This document shows, in pieces, positions 16,350 through 24,073 of a stretch of DNA of 33,026 nt (its first letter is position 1; each line of letters begins with the position of its first letter). The DNA lies in contig NZ_JPRK01000001.1 of the NCBI RefSeq assembly GCF_000832125.1, positions 1 to 33,026 of the forward strand, read 5' to 3'. The DNA comes from Flavobacterium hibernum. Lineage in GTDB: Bacteria; Bacteroidota; Bacteroidia; Flavobacteriales; Flavobacteriaceae. The position numbers were made by a program, and so were the translations under genes. The notes under the pieces are model-generated. The model was not told the DNA's origin, made no database searches, and saw nothing but the letters and a program-made list of their open reading frames with translations.

Positions 16350-17894
16350 TTAAAATGGAACATCACTGTCGTCATCGTCATCATTCAAATTACTACCAAA
16401 AGCTTCATTAGGCGAAGGAAGATTTTTTGTTATAAACGGATTCTCATCATGATTCATTTTTGACGGTAAATCGTCATAACTTCCTGAAAAATCATCAAGA
16501 TTGTCAAACTTACCAAGGTGTCCAATAAATTTCAATCGGATGTTTTCGATACCACCATTACGGTGTTTCGCGATCATAATCTCTGCTTGACCTGTAGTTG
16601 GCGATGCTTCATCATCATCCCATTCTTCAATTTTGTAATATTCAGGACGGTATAAGAACGATACAATATCAGCATCCTGCTCAATAGCTCCAGATTCACG
16701 AAGATCCGATAGTAACGGACGTTTACTAGAACCACGGGTTTCAACGGCACGCGATAACTGCGAAAGTGCAATTACCGGAACGTTAAGCTCTTTTGCCAAG
16801 GCTTTTAAGTTTCGGGAAATTGTAGAAATCTCCTGCTCACGATTTCCTCCTCCTTTATTATTTCCTCCGGCTGTCATTAATTGCAAATAGTCAATAATGA
16901 TAATCTTGATACCGTGTTGCGAAACTAAACGACGACATTTTGCTCTTAAATCGAAAATAGAAAGTGACGGTGTATCATCAATAAACAAAGGAGCTTTTTC
17001 TAAGTTTTTAACTTTGGTACTTAACATTTCCCATTCGTGCGGCTCTAATTTACCCGTACGTAACTTCTCTGATGACAAACCTGTTTCTGACGAAATTAAC
17101 CTGGTGATCAACTGAACCGACGCCATCTCCAGAGAGAACAAAGCTACTCCATGCCCGTACTGTATAGCAATATTTCTCGCCATCGAAAGTACAAAGGCCG
17201 TTTTTCCCATCGCAGGTCTCGCTGCGATAATAATTAAATCGCTGGGCTGCCAACCAGAAGTAAGTTTATCCAGATTATGAAAACCAGTTTCAACACCACT
17301 TAAACCTTCTTGTTTTGCAATTTCTTCAATTTTCTTTTTAGCCTGAAGTACTAAACTCTGTGCAGTTTCAGAACTACGCTTAATATTACCTTGTGTTACT
17401 TCGTATAATTTTGATTCGGCCTGATCAAGCAAATCAAATACATCAGCAGTTTCATCATAAGATGCTTCGATAATTTCGGTAGAAATACGAATCAAACTTC
17501 TTTGAATAAACTTTTGAAGAATGATACGCGAGTGAAATTCGATATGAGCCGAAGATGCAATTTTTTGCGTAAGCTGAATTAAATAAAAATCTCCTCCAGC
17601 CAATTCTAATTTTCCATTCTTTTTCAGCTGAGTCGAAACCGTCAACAAGTCAATTGGCTGTGTTTCTGTAAAAAGCTGAACGATTGCTTCAAAAATAAAT
17701 TTATGTGCCTCTTTATAAAAAGCATCTCCTTGCAAAATATCAATTACATCATCAACTCCTTTTTTATCAATCATCATTGCTCCAAGTACAGCTTCTTCTA
17801 AATCAAGAACTTGTGGAGGGAGTTTTCCTTTTTCTAAATTAATAATTGAGGGTTTATTTCCCTTTGCAGGGCTTACATTTTTGAAATTTTCCAT
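16350..17894 (-). CDS. dnaB: Replicative DNA helicase DnaB
   Basis: 514 residues. The N-terminal DnaB domain (about 27-130) mediates hexamer and primase contacts, and the RecA-like helicase domain spans about 195-465. Walker A is AARPAMGKT (224-232), Walker B is IIIIDYLQLM (331-340), and SQLSRAVETR and the arginine-finger region KHRNGG follow. These establish the 5'-3' fork helicase. No intein is present. The C-terminus is extended by about 45 residues of low-complexity, acidic sequence ending NDDDDDSDVPF. This resembles the acidic tip of single-stranded DNA-binding protein (DDDIPF-type) and could contact the same partners. A near-consensus -7 TACTTTCG lies just upstream (17906-17899, minus strand). 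Confidence 0.97.
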   Translation of the reverse strand: MENFKNVSPAKGNKPSIINLEKGKLPPQVLDLEEAVLGAMMIDKKGVDDVIDILQGDAFYKEAHKFIFEAIVQLFTETQPIDLLTVSTQLKKNGKLELAGGDFYLIQLTQKIASSAHIEFHSRIILQKFIQRSLIRISTEIIEASYDETADVFDLLDQAESKLYEVTQGNIKRSSETAQSLVLQAKKKIEEIAKQEGLSGVETGFHNLDKLTSGWQPSDLIIIAARPAMGKTAFVLSMARNIAIQYGHGVALFSLEMASVQLITRLISSETGLSSEKLRTGKLEPHEWEMLSTKVKNLEKAPLFIDDTPSLSIFDLRAKCRRLVSQHGIKIIIIDYLQLMTAGGNNKGGGNREQEISTISRNLKALAKELNVPVIALSQLSRAVETRGSSKRPLLSDLRESGAIEQDADIVSFLYRPEYYKIEEWDDDEASPTTGQAEIMIAKHRNGGIENIRLKFIGHLGKFDNLDDFSGSYDDLPSKMNHDENPFITKNLPSPNEAFGSNLNDDDDDSDVPF

Positions 17895-17985
17895 ATAGCG
17901 AAAGTAGCGAAATTTAAAAAGAGATCGCTATCGAGTTATAACTATTAATTGTTTATAAATATATTTTTTTGTTGATAACCAAAAA

Positions 17986-18015
17986 AAAATCCGAAACGAT
18001 AAGGCTTCGGATTTT
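17986..18015 (-). terminator. Terminator after accA
   Basis: AAAATCCGAA and TTCGGATTTT form a perfect 10-bp stem with a 10-nt loop. On the minus strand it is followed by a T-run, 18 nt past the accA stop. Confidence 0.9.
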
Positions 18016-18033
18016 ATATAAATTTGTAAGATT

Positions 18034-18987
18034 TTACTCTTTATACTCACCCATCTTACTATATTTGTCCATTCTTTGGGCAATCAAGTCAGCTGTTGAT
18101 AAGTCTTTCAATTGATTATATCCTTTGGTAATGTATTCAGCAACCGTTTTAAAAGTAGTTTCGCGATCATAGTGCGCTCCACCTAAAGGTTCTGGAATTA
18201 CATCATCAACTAATTTTTGTTTTTTCATGTCTGACGAAGTCAATTTTAAAGCATCGGCAGCACGTTCTTTATATTCCCAGCTTTTCCATAAAATTGAAGA
18301 ACATGATTCTGGAGAAATTACAGAGTACCAAGTATTCTCTAACATATAAACTTTATCTCCAACACCAATTCCTAAAGCACCTCCAGAAGCACCTTCACCA
18401 ACAATAATGGTGATAATTGGTACTTGTAAACGAACCATTTCAAAAATATTTCTGGCAATTGCTTCTCCTTGTCCTCTTTCTTCAGCTTCAAGTCCTGGAT
18501 ATGCACCCGGAGTATCTACTAAAGTTAAAACTGGAATTCCAAATTTCTCTGCCATTTTCATCAAACGCAAAGCTTTACGATATCCTTCTGGATTTGCCAT
18601 ACCAAAATTACGGTACTGGCGTGTTTTTGTATTATATCCTTTTTGCTGACCTACGATCATAAACGATTGCCCGTTTATCTTTCCAAGTCCACCAATCATT
18701 GCTTTATCATCTTTAAAATTTCTGTCTCCATGAAGTTCTAAAAACGTATCTCCGCAAATTGCTTTAATATAATCTAAAGTATATGGTCTATTTGGATGTC
18801 TTGATAGCTGAACACGTTGCCAAGCTGTAAGGTTTTTGTATATTTCTTTCTTAGTTTCTTCTAATTTCTTGTTGATTTCTTTGCAAGTTGGTGTTACATC
18901 AACATCAGATTCTTTTCCAATAATAACACACTTTTCTAACTGTTCTTCAAGTTCTTTGATTGGAAGCTCAAAATCTAAATATTCCAT
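18034..18987 (-). CDS. accA: Acetyl-CoA carboxylase, carboxyltransferase subunit alpha
   Basis: Transfers the carboxyl group from carboxybiotin to acetyl-CoA, together with AccD, to make malonyl-CoA for fatty-acid synthesis. The 317-residue length is typical. Family blocks are visible: [32 protein letters not shown], the crotonase-like oxyanion region [15 protein letters not shown], and [13 protein letters not shown]. The long N-terminal helix pair (about 1-60) precedes the catalytic domain. No accD lies nearby. A minus-strand -7 element at 19027-19020 gives it its own promoter, and a terminator follows. Confidence 0.97.
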   Translation of the reverse strand: MEYLDFELPIKELEEQLEKCVIIGKESDVDVTPTCKEINKKLEETKKEIYKNLTAWQRVQLSRHPNRPYTLDYIKAICGDTFLELHGDRNFKDDKAMIGGLGKINGQSFMIVGQQKGYNTKTRQYRNFGMANPEGYRKALRLMKMAEKFGIPVLTLVDTPGAYPGLEAEERGQGEAIARNIFEMVRLQVPIITIIVGEGASGGALGIGVGDKVYMLENTWYSVISPESCSSILWKSWEYKERAADALKLTSSDMKKQKLVDDVIPEPLGGAHYDRETTFKTVAEYITKGYNQLKDLSTADLIAQRMDKYSKMGEYKE

Positions 18988-19019
18988 GGATTTTTGAATT
19001 TTGTTTGTAAATCGAACCG

Positions 19020-19027
19020 CAAATATA
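19020..19027 (-). promoter_or_regulatory. -7 element of accA
   Basis: On the minus strand TATATTTG (19027-19020), a perfect TAnnTTTG match, lies 32 nt before the accA ATG. No clear -33 TTG is visible. Confidence 0.6.
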
Positions 19028-19099
19028 AAAATATTATATCATTGGGATAATTAAATCGTATTTAAAATATAAAAATGTAATTTAAAAATAAGGAAATTA

Positions 19100-19987
19100 T
19101 TACACTTCTTTCTTATTCTTATAATGTTTAAAAACGCCGTTTAAAATAACTGTAATAACAATTATAAGCGCACCAATATAAAATTCTGTACTCATTTTCT
19201 CTTTCCCTCCCAGAATAAAATAAGCCAGCATAATTCCGTAAACAGGCTCTAAATTAGTCGTTAACATTACGGTATAAGGCGTTAATTTTTGCATCACTTT
19301 TACAGAAGCCGTAAATGCATAAGCGGTACAAACCGAAGCCAAAACCAATAACAGAATCCAGTTATTTAATGACATTGTAAAAAAGTCGGCGTTGAATTTT
19401 CCTTGAATTAAAAAATAAATCGAAATAAAGAAAACTCCTGCTCCAAACTCATAAAATGTGATAACAGACGGTTCGTGATCTGAAATCAATTTCCCATTCA
19501 TTAAGGTGAATAAAACCCCCAATATAATCGATGCTAATGCATAATACATACCGTGCAGATATTTTACCTCGACTTGCATAATTAAAGCCAAACCGGCAAT
19601 AATTATTAATCCGAAGAAAACTTCATACCATAATATCTTTCTTCCGTAAAACAACGGCTCTAACAAAGATGCAAAAAAAGCTCCAAGAGAAAATATCGAA
19701 AGTGTTATGGAAACATTAGAAACATGAATGGCCCTAAAAAAGAAAATCCAATGAAGTGCAATAAGCAATCCAACAAAAATTAATTTAGCAAAAGATGTTG
19801 CAGAAATTACAAAAGATTGTTTTTTATACACTATAAAAGTTCCAAGAAAAACTCCTGCAAGAAGCATTCTGAACCAAACTAAATTTTCGGCATCAATCGT
19901 AATTAAAGCTCCCAAAATAGCCGTAAAACCCCAAATAAAAACAATTAAATGAAGATTTAAATAACTTTTTAAATTATCGTTTCGCAT
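19100..19987 (-). CDS. EamA/DMT family transporter
   Basis: 295 residues with about ten hydrophobic helices arranged as two EamA repeats (about 10-140 and 148-288), the layout of drug/metabolite transporter superfamily members. Typical elements are FIWGFTAILG in the first helix, WFRMLLAG, and the LEPVYGIMLAYFILG block of the second repeat. The substrate cannot be told from sequence; exporters of amino acids or metabolites are common in the family. The start overlaps the 3' end of the LptF/LptG-type gene by 14 nt, so the two are translated from one transcript. No terminator is seen directly after it. Confidence 0.9.
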   Translation of the reverse strand: MRNDNLKSYLNLHLIVFIWGFTAILGALITIDAENLVWFRMLLAGVFLGTFIVYKKQSFVISATSFAKLIFVGLLIALHWIFFFRAIHVSNVSITLSIFSLGAFFASLLEPLFYGRKILWYEVFFGLIIIAGLALIMQVEVKYLHGMYYALASIILGVLFTLMNGKLISDHEPSVITFYEFGAGVFFISIYFLIQGKFNADFFTMSLNNWILLLVLASVCTAYAFTASVKVMQKLTPYTVMLTTNLEPVYGIMLAYFILGGKEKMSTEFYIGALIIVITVILNGVFKHYKNKKEV

Positions 19988-21062
19988 TACGTAATAAGTA
20001 AACTGCTAAAATTCCAAAAACAATATTTGGAAACCATACAGCAAGAAAAGGTGAGAATGTAGATTTTTCGGCAAGAGTACCAAATATTTTATCAAAGAAC
20101 ACAAACGAAAAGGCAATTGCAATACCAATGGCAAGATTCATTCCCATTCCGCCACGTCGTTTCATTGATGAAACTGCCACAGCAATAATTGTTAGAATAA
20201 AAGCTGAAACCGGTACACTGTATTTTTTGTAAAGCACAACTAAATATATGTTGATATTTCCTGAACCTCTCTTGCGTTCCTTGTCAATAAAGTCGATTAA
20301 TTTCCCTAAAGGTAAAGTTTCAGCAATGTAAACAACCGGAGTCAAATCAGACAATTCAAATTTGAAAGCCATTTTTTTCTCTGGATCTTTTTCTATTTTA
20401 TCATTAAGTTCGCCAAGTGTTCTTTTATTATAATCGTATAATATGTAAATCTTCTTTTTTGGATCCCATTTTATACGACTGGCAGTAATTTTATATGTTA
20501 ATTTTTCACCTTCAAAATGTTCTAATGTAAAATTAAAAGCTGTTTTAGACTCTTCATTAAAACTATTTACAAAAATAAAATCATTATCATTAATTTGTCT
20601 ATATACATTGGTATTATTACCAAGCATTTCTGCTTTTCCATTACCTTTTAAATACGTATACCTAAAATTATTAAATCCTTCACTGGCAGATGGAACAATA
20701 AAGAAACCCATTAAAAGTACAAAAACAGAAACTATAGAAGCTCCCATAATATAAGGCCTCAAAAAACGTGTAAACGAAATTCCCGAACTTAAAATTGCAA
20801 TAACTTCAGTATTATTTGCCAGTTTTGAAGTAAACCAAATTACCGATAAAAACAAAAATATCGGAAACAAAGAATTCGCAAAATAGACCGTAAAATCGTA
20901 GTAATAGACAGCAATTGCAGTGAACGGAACCTTGTTTTCCAACATTTTATTCACCTTTTCCGAGACGTCAATTACAATTCCAATGGGAATAAATAATAAG
21001 ATCATCACCGAGAAAGTGGCTAAATATCTTTTTAATATATACTTATCTATTATCGTTAACAT
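19974..21062 (-). CDS. LptF/LptG-type lipopolysaccharide export permease
   Basis: 362 residues of the YjgP/YjgQ family, the membrane part of the LptBFGC machine that extracts LPS from the inner membrane. The N-terminus MLTIIDKYILKRYLATF is characteristic of the family. Three helices precede a periplasmic beta-rich domain (about 140-265), and three more helices close the protein (about 275-360). Whether it is LptF or LptG cannot be settled without comparison. The gene overlaps the EamA gene by 14 nt and follows tgt after a 66-nt gap containing nested inverted repeats. Confidence 0.92.
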   Translation of the reverse strand: MLTIIDKYILKRYLATFSVMILLFIPIGIVIDVSEKVNKMLENKVPFTAIAVYYYDFTVYFANSLFPIFLFLSVIWFTSKLANNTEVIAILSSGISFTRFLRPYIMGASIVSVFVLLMGFFIVPSASEGFNNFRYTYLKGNGKAEMLGNNTNVYRQINDNDFIFVNSFNEESKTAFNFTLEHFEGEKLTYKITASRIKWDPKKKIYILYDYNKRTLGELNDKIEKDPEKKMAFKFELSDLTPVVYIAETLPLGKLIDFIDKERKRGSGNINIYLVVLYKKYSVPVSAFILTIIAVAVSSMKRRGGMGMNLAIGIAIAFSFVFFDKIFGTLAEKSTFSPFLAVWFPNIVFGILAVYLLRNAKR

Positions 21063-21069
21063 AGTAAAG

Positions 21070-21124
21070 TTTAATCGTTTATTTGTTTAATTGTTCAACC
21101 GAATAAACGATTAAACAAATAAAC
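21070..21124. repeat. Two interleaved inverted repeats
   Basis: TTTAATCGTTTATT (21070-21083) has its exact reverse complement at 21102-21115. GTTTATTTGTTTAAT (21077-21091) has its exact reverse complement at 21110-21124. The arms overlap, so only one of the two hairpins can form at a time. The left arm is built from GTTTAAT/GTTTATT heptamers. It fills the gap between tgt and the LptF/LptG-type gene. Confidence 0.75.
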
Positions 21125-21128
21125 CTTT

Positions 21129-22259
21129 TTATAGTCTTTGACTCATATTTTTAACCATCATTTCTTTCCATGGTCTAAAATCACCAGCTAAGATATGTTT
21201 TCTAGCTTCACGAACCAACCACATATAAAAACCAAGATTATGAATCGTTGCAATTTGCTTACCCAAATATTCATTTGCAGCAAATAAGTGACGCAAATAC
21301 GCCTTTGTATATTCAGTATCTACAAAAGTGTGCCCCATTTCGTCGATTGGCGAAAAATCAGCTTCCCACTTTTTGTTTTTAATATTAATCGTTCCGTTTG
21401 CTGTAAACAACATTCCATTTCTTGCATTACGAGTTGGCATAACACAATCGAACATATCAATACCTAACGCAATATTTTCTAATATATTAATAGGAGTTCC
21501 AACACCCATTAAATAACGTGGTTTATCTTCTGGAAGAATTTCACAAACTACCTCAGTCATGGCGTACATTTCTTCTGCAGGCTCTCCTACTGATAAACCT
21601 CCAATTGCATTACCTTGCTGTCCTGCATTTGCAATATATTCTGCCGATTGACGACGTAAATCTTTATAAGTACTTCCTTGAACAATTGGAAAAAACGTTT
21701 GTTCGTACCCATATTTATAAGGAACTTTATCTAAATGATTGATACAACGATCTAACCAACGGTGCGTCATGTGCATAGAACGTTGCGCATATCTATAATC
21801 GCAAGGATAAGGCGTACACTCGTCAAAAGCCATAATAATATCAGCTCCAATAGTACGCTGAATTTCCATTACACTTTCTGGCGAAAAAAAATGGTATGAA
21901 CCATCAATATGCGATTTAAACTTTACTCCTTCTTCTTTAATCTTTCTATTATTCGAAAGAGAATAAACCTGATATCCACCAGAATCTGTCAAGATATTAC
22001 GATCCCAATTCATAAACTTGTGTAATCCACCTGCTTTTTCAAGAATTTCTGTCTGCGGACGTAAATATAAATGGTATGTATTTCCAAGAATAATATCTGG
22101 ATTAATATCCTCTTTAAGTTCACGTTGGTGCACACCTTTTACAGATGCTACCGTTCCAACAGGCATAAAAATTGGCGTTTCAATTACGCCATGATCTGTA
22201 GTAATACTTCCCGCTCTAGCTTTAGATTGCGGATCTTTTTGTAATAAATCAAACTTCAT
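21129..22259 (-). CDS. tgt: tRNA-guanine transglycosylase
   Basis: Exchanges guanine-34 of GUN anticodons for the queuosine precursor. 376 residues of TIM-barrel type. D92 in LTDSGGYQVYSL is the expected general acid/base and D271 in MFDCVMPTRNARNG the nucleophile. Substrate-loop motifs AFDECTPYP and GGLSVGEP are present. The zinc site is odd: the usual CxCxxC triplet before the YLRHL helix is replaced by MGHTFVDTEY (about 308-317), without any cysteine, although the fourth ligand position H340 (TIHNL) is kept. I recall this loss from other flavobacterial Tgt proteins. A -7 element lies 20 nt upstream. Confidence 0.96.
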   Translation of the reverse strand: MKFDLLQKDPQSKARAGSITTDHGVIETPIFMPVGTVASVKGVHQRELKEDINPDIILGNTYHLYLRPQTEILEKAGGLHKFMNWDRNILTDSGGYQVYSLSNNRKIKEEGVKFKSHIDGSYHFFSPESVMEIQRTIGADIIMAFDECTPYPCDYRYAQRSMHMTHRWLDRCINHLDKVPYKYGYEQTFFPIVQGSTYKDLRRQSAEYIANAGQQGNAIGGLSVGEPAEEMYAMTEVVCEILPEDKPRYLMGVGTPINILENIALGIDMFDCVMPTRNARNGMLFTANGTINIKNKKWEADFSPIDEMGHTFVDTEYTKAYLRHLFAANEYLGKQIATIHNLGFYMWLVREARKHILAGDFRPWKEMMVKNMSQRL

Positions 22260-22279
22260 CTGTTTCTTTTTTCAGTCGG

Positions 22280-22287
22280 CAAAGATA
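22280..22287 (-). promoter_or_regulatory. -7 element of tgt
   Basis: On the minus strand TATCTTTG (22287-22280) matches TAnnTTTG and lies 20 nt before the tgt ATG. The -33 region is T-rich without a clear TTG. Confidence 0.55.
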
Positions 22288-22418
22288 AGCTAATTTCAGG
22301 AAAATTTAATTAGTTAATTTGGCAATTAGAAAATGGGATAATTCAACAATGAGATAATTAGATAATGAAACATTTTCACAACCATAAAACCAAGGTGAAA
22401 ATTTAAAATTTAATAATT

Positions 22419-22504
22419 GGGCGTTCCCTACGGTCGGGCTATCCGCTGCAAGTCCTCGCACTTCCTTCGTCAGGCTGTGGGCTATCCGCTTCTATCCCTA
22501 ACGC
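22419..22504 (-). repeat. Dispersed CTATCCGCT repeat, copy 2 (reverse orientation)
   Basis: GGGCTATCCGCT occurs twice as a direct repeat (22436-22447 and 22479-22490), and the unit is bounded by GCGTT and AACGC inverted ends (22421-22425 and 22500-22504). Read on the minus strand, its GATAGAAGCGGATAG and GCAGCGGATAGC words correspond to the flanks of the hairpin repeat at 425-506. The central segment differs between the copies, so the unit seems to have conserved flanks and a variable middle. Confidence 0.6.
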
Positions 22505-22601
22505 AAAAAAGACTTGACGTTTCAATAAGAAATTTTTAAATTTGAATAGAAACAAAGAAATCTGCTCACCCCAGCGATAGCGAACAGGCGAAGCAATCTG
22601 C

Positions 22602-22619
22602 TCCCGATAGCTATCGGGA
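22602..22619. repeat. 18-bp perfect palindrome
   Basis: TCCCGATAGCTATCGGGA reads the same on both strands and ends 25 nt before the ATG of the YdjC-like gene. It could be a hairpin or an operator. It shares the CCCGATAG word with the dispersed repeats, so it may simply be a fragment of that family. Confidence 0.7.
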
Positions 22620-22644
22620 CTACGAGTAAAAAATAAATAAAACA

Positions 22645-23505
22645 ATGAACTTAGCTCAAAAACTTGGATATCCAGAAGACACCAAACTATTAATGATTCA
22701 TGCTGATGACGCCGGATTATCGCATTCCGAAAATCAAGCTACAATACAAGCTCTTCAAAACGGATTCGTAAACTCTTACAGCATAATGGTGCCTTGTCCT
22801 TGGTTTTATGAAATAGCAATATTTTCTAAAAACAATCCAAATTACGATTGCGGAATTCACTTAACACTAACTTGCGAATGGGAAAACTACAAATTTGGTC
22901 CAGTTCTTCCAATTACCGAAGTTTCGAGTTTAGTCGATCAAAATGGATATTTTTACAAAACCCGAAAGGACTTCAAAAACAACGCAAAGCCATCCGAAAT
23001 TAAAAAAGAACTTACTGCTCAAATCGAAAAAGCATTGCAATTTGGAATCAAACCTACACATCTCGATTCGCATATGTGCAGCGTTGGCGTAACTCCAGAA
23101 ATTTTAGAGATTTATAAAGATCTTGGAAAAACTTACAACTTACCTGTTTTCATCAACAAGGGATTTGTAGAGTCTATTAGTTTATCTGATGAAAAATACG
23201 ATTTTGAAAACACACTTTTGGCTGATAATCTTTTAATTGGTTATTTTTCTGATTTCGAAAAAGGTGAATTAAGATCTTCTTATGCAAAAGCTTTAGACAA
23301 CATCAAACGTGGTTTCAATATGTTTTTGCTTCATCCTGCTTTTGACGATTATGAAATGAAAGGCATCACGATCGATCATCCTAATTTTGGTTCAGCTTGG
23401 CGTCAAATCGATTTTGACTTTTTTACAAGTGTAGAATGCGAATCAAAACTAAAAGAAAACAACATTAAGTTAATTACTTGGAAAGAGATTCAGCAAATTA
23501 GATAA
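22645..23505 (+). CDS. YdjC/ChbG-family carbohydrate deacetylase
   Basis: 286 residues of the YdjC-like family, metal-dependent deacetylases of N-acetylated oligosaccharides. The metal and catalytic motifs appear in order: HADDAGLS with D21/D22, CGIHLTLT with H72, and THLDSHM with H139, D141 and H143, then LHPAFDD near the C-terminus. No signal peptide, so it acts in the cytoplasm on imported sugars. The ATG at 22645 is supported by the motif positions. No TAnnTTTG element lies directly upstream; the region is a repeat island. No neighbouring sugar-uptake genes indicate the substrate. Confidence 0.88.
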   Translation: MNLAQKLGYPEDTKLLMIHADDAGLSHSENQATIQALQNGFVNSYSIMVPCPWFYEIAIFSKNNPNYDCGIHLTLTCEWENYKFGPVLPITEVSSLVDQNGYFYKTRKDFKNNAKPSEIKKELTAQIEKALQFGIKPTHLDSHMCSVGVTPEILEIYKDLGKTYNLPVFINKGFVESISLSDEKYDFENTLLADNLLIGYFSDFEKGELRSSYAKALDNIKRGFNMFLLHPAFDDYEMKGITIDHPNFGSAWRQIDFDFFTSVECESKLKENNIKLITWKEIQQIR

Positions 23506-23690
23506 TTTGTTCATTAAAAAATGAGGCAATTAATAAAGCACAGCATTTTTTTTTTCAATTTGATTTTTCAGTCTAAAATTTAAGATCTAATGAATAGAAT
23601 GAAAATACTGTAATATTCTGATTCTAAAAATATAACGACTTAAATCTATTGATTTCGTAACTTTATAGAATACTTTAAAAATTTGAAATC

Positions 23691-23990
23691 ATGATAAATT
23701 CAGAAGAAAAGAACCAAACAAACGAAAATGAAATCGAAAAAAACCTGGAAGAATTAGATTATCCAGCCTCAGAAGACATTTACAATAATGAGGATAAACT
23801 GGAAGAAATTGATCTAGAGCAAATCTCAACAGAAAAAACCATCGATCAAAACGATCACGAATGGAAACAAAATAGCGACAAACTAGGAAACGATCTTGAC
23901 ATTCCAGGCTCTGAACTTGACGATGAACAGGAAGAAATTGGTTCTGAAGACGAAGAAAACAACTTCTATAGCGAAGGCGATACGGAATAA
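23691..23990 (+). CDS. Small, very acidic protein with an internal repeat
   Basis: 99 residues, more than a third Asp or Glu, without cysteine, membrane helix or signal peptide. It is probably largely unstructured. Two related segments are visible: ELDYPASEDIYNNEDKLEEI (about 21-40) and DLDIPGSELDDEQEEIGSED (about 68-87), which look like an old duplication. I recall the LDIPGSELDD...EEIGSEDEENN block in small proteins of other flavobacteria, but no function is known to me. It converges on the glycosyltransferase genes across a shared terminator. Confidence 0.75.
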   Translation: MINSEEKNQTNENEIEKNLEELDYPASEDIYNNEDKLEEIDLEQISTEKTIDQNDHEWKQNSDKLGNDLDIPGSELDDEQEEIGSEDEENNFYSEGDTE

Positions 23991-24015
23991 ATTTATACCC
24001 CTCTTAAATAAACAT

Positions 24016-24046
24016 AAAAAAAGTCCTTACTGAAAGGACTTTTTTT
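24016..24046. terminator. Bidirectional terminator
   Basis: AAAAAAAGTCCTT (24016-24028) pairs perfectly with AAGGACTTTTTTT (24034-24046) around a 5-nt loop. It lies between convergent genes and has A and T runs on both sides, so it can serve both. Confidence 0.9.
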
Positions 24047-24073
24047 ATTTCTATTTAAGATTGGATACGTATT

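Larger units (their letters stand above)
22288..22644. other. Gene-free repeat island between tgt and the YdjC-like gene
   Basis: No credible gene is present. It holds degenerate GATAATT units (about 22335-22366), an 8-bp inverted repeat ATTTTCAC/GTGAAAAT (22372-22402), the dispersed repeat at 22419-22504, a direct repeat ATCTGCTC (22560 and 22596) and an 18-bp palindrome at 22602-22619. Confidence 0.65.

Noticed and set aside
22439..22645. 68-codon minus-strand ORF
   Set aside because: Runs through the dispersed repeat and palindrome; composition and content are those of repeat DNA, not a protein.
23506..23690. Terminator hairpin after the deacetylase gene
   Set aside because: Only a short TTCATT/AATGAG-like stem and a distant T-run are visible; too weak to call.
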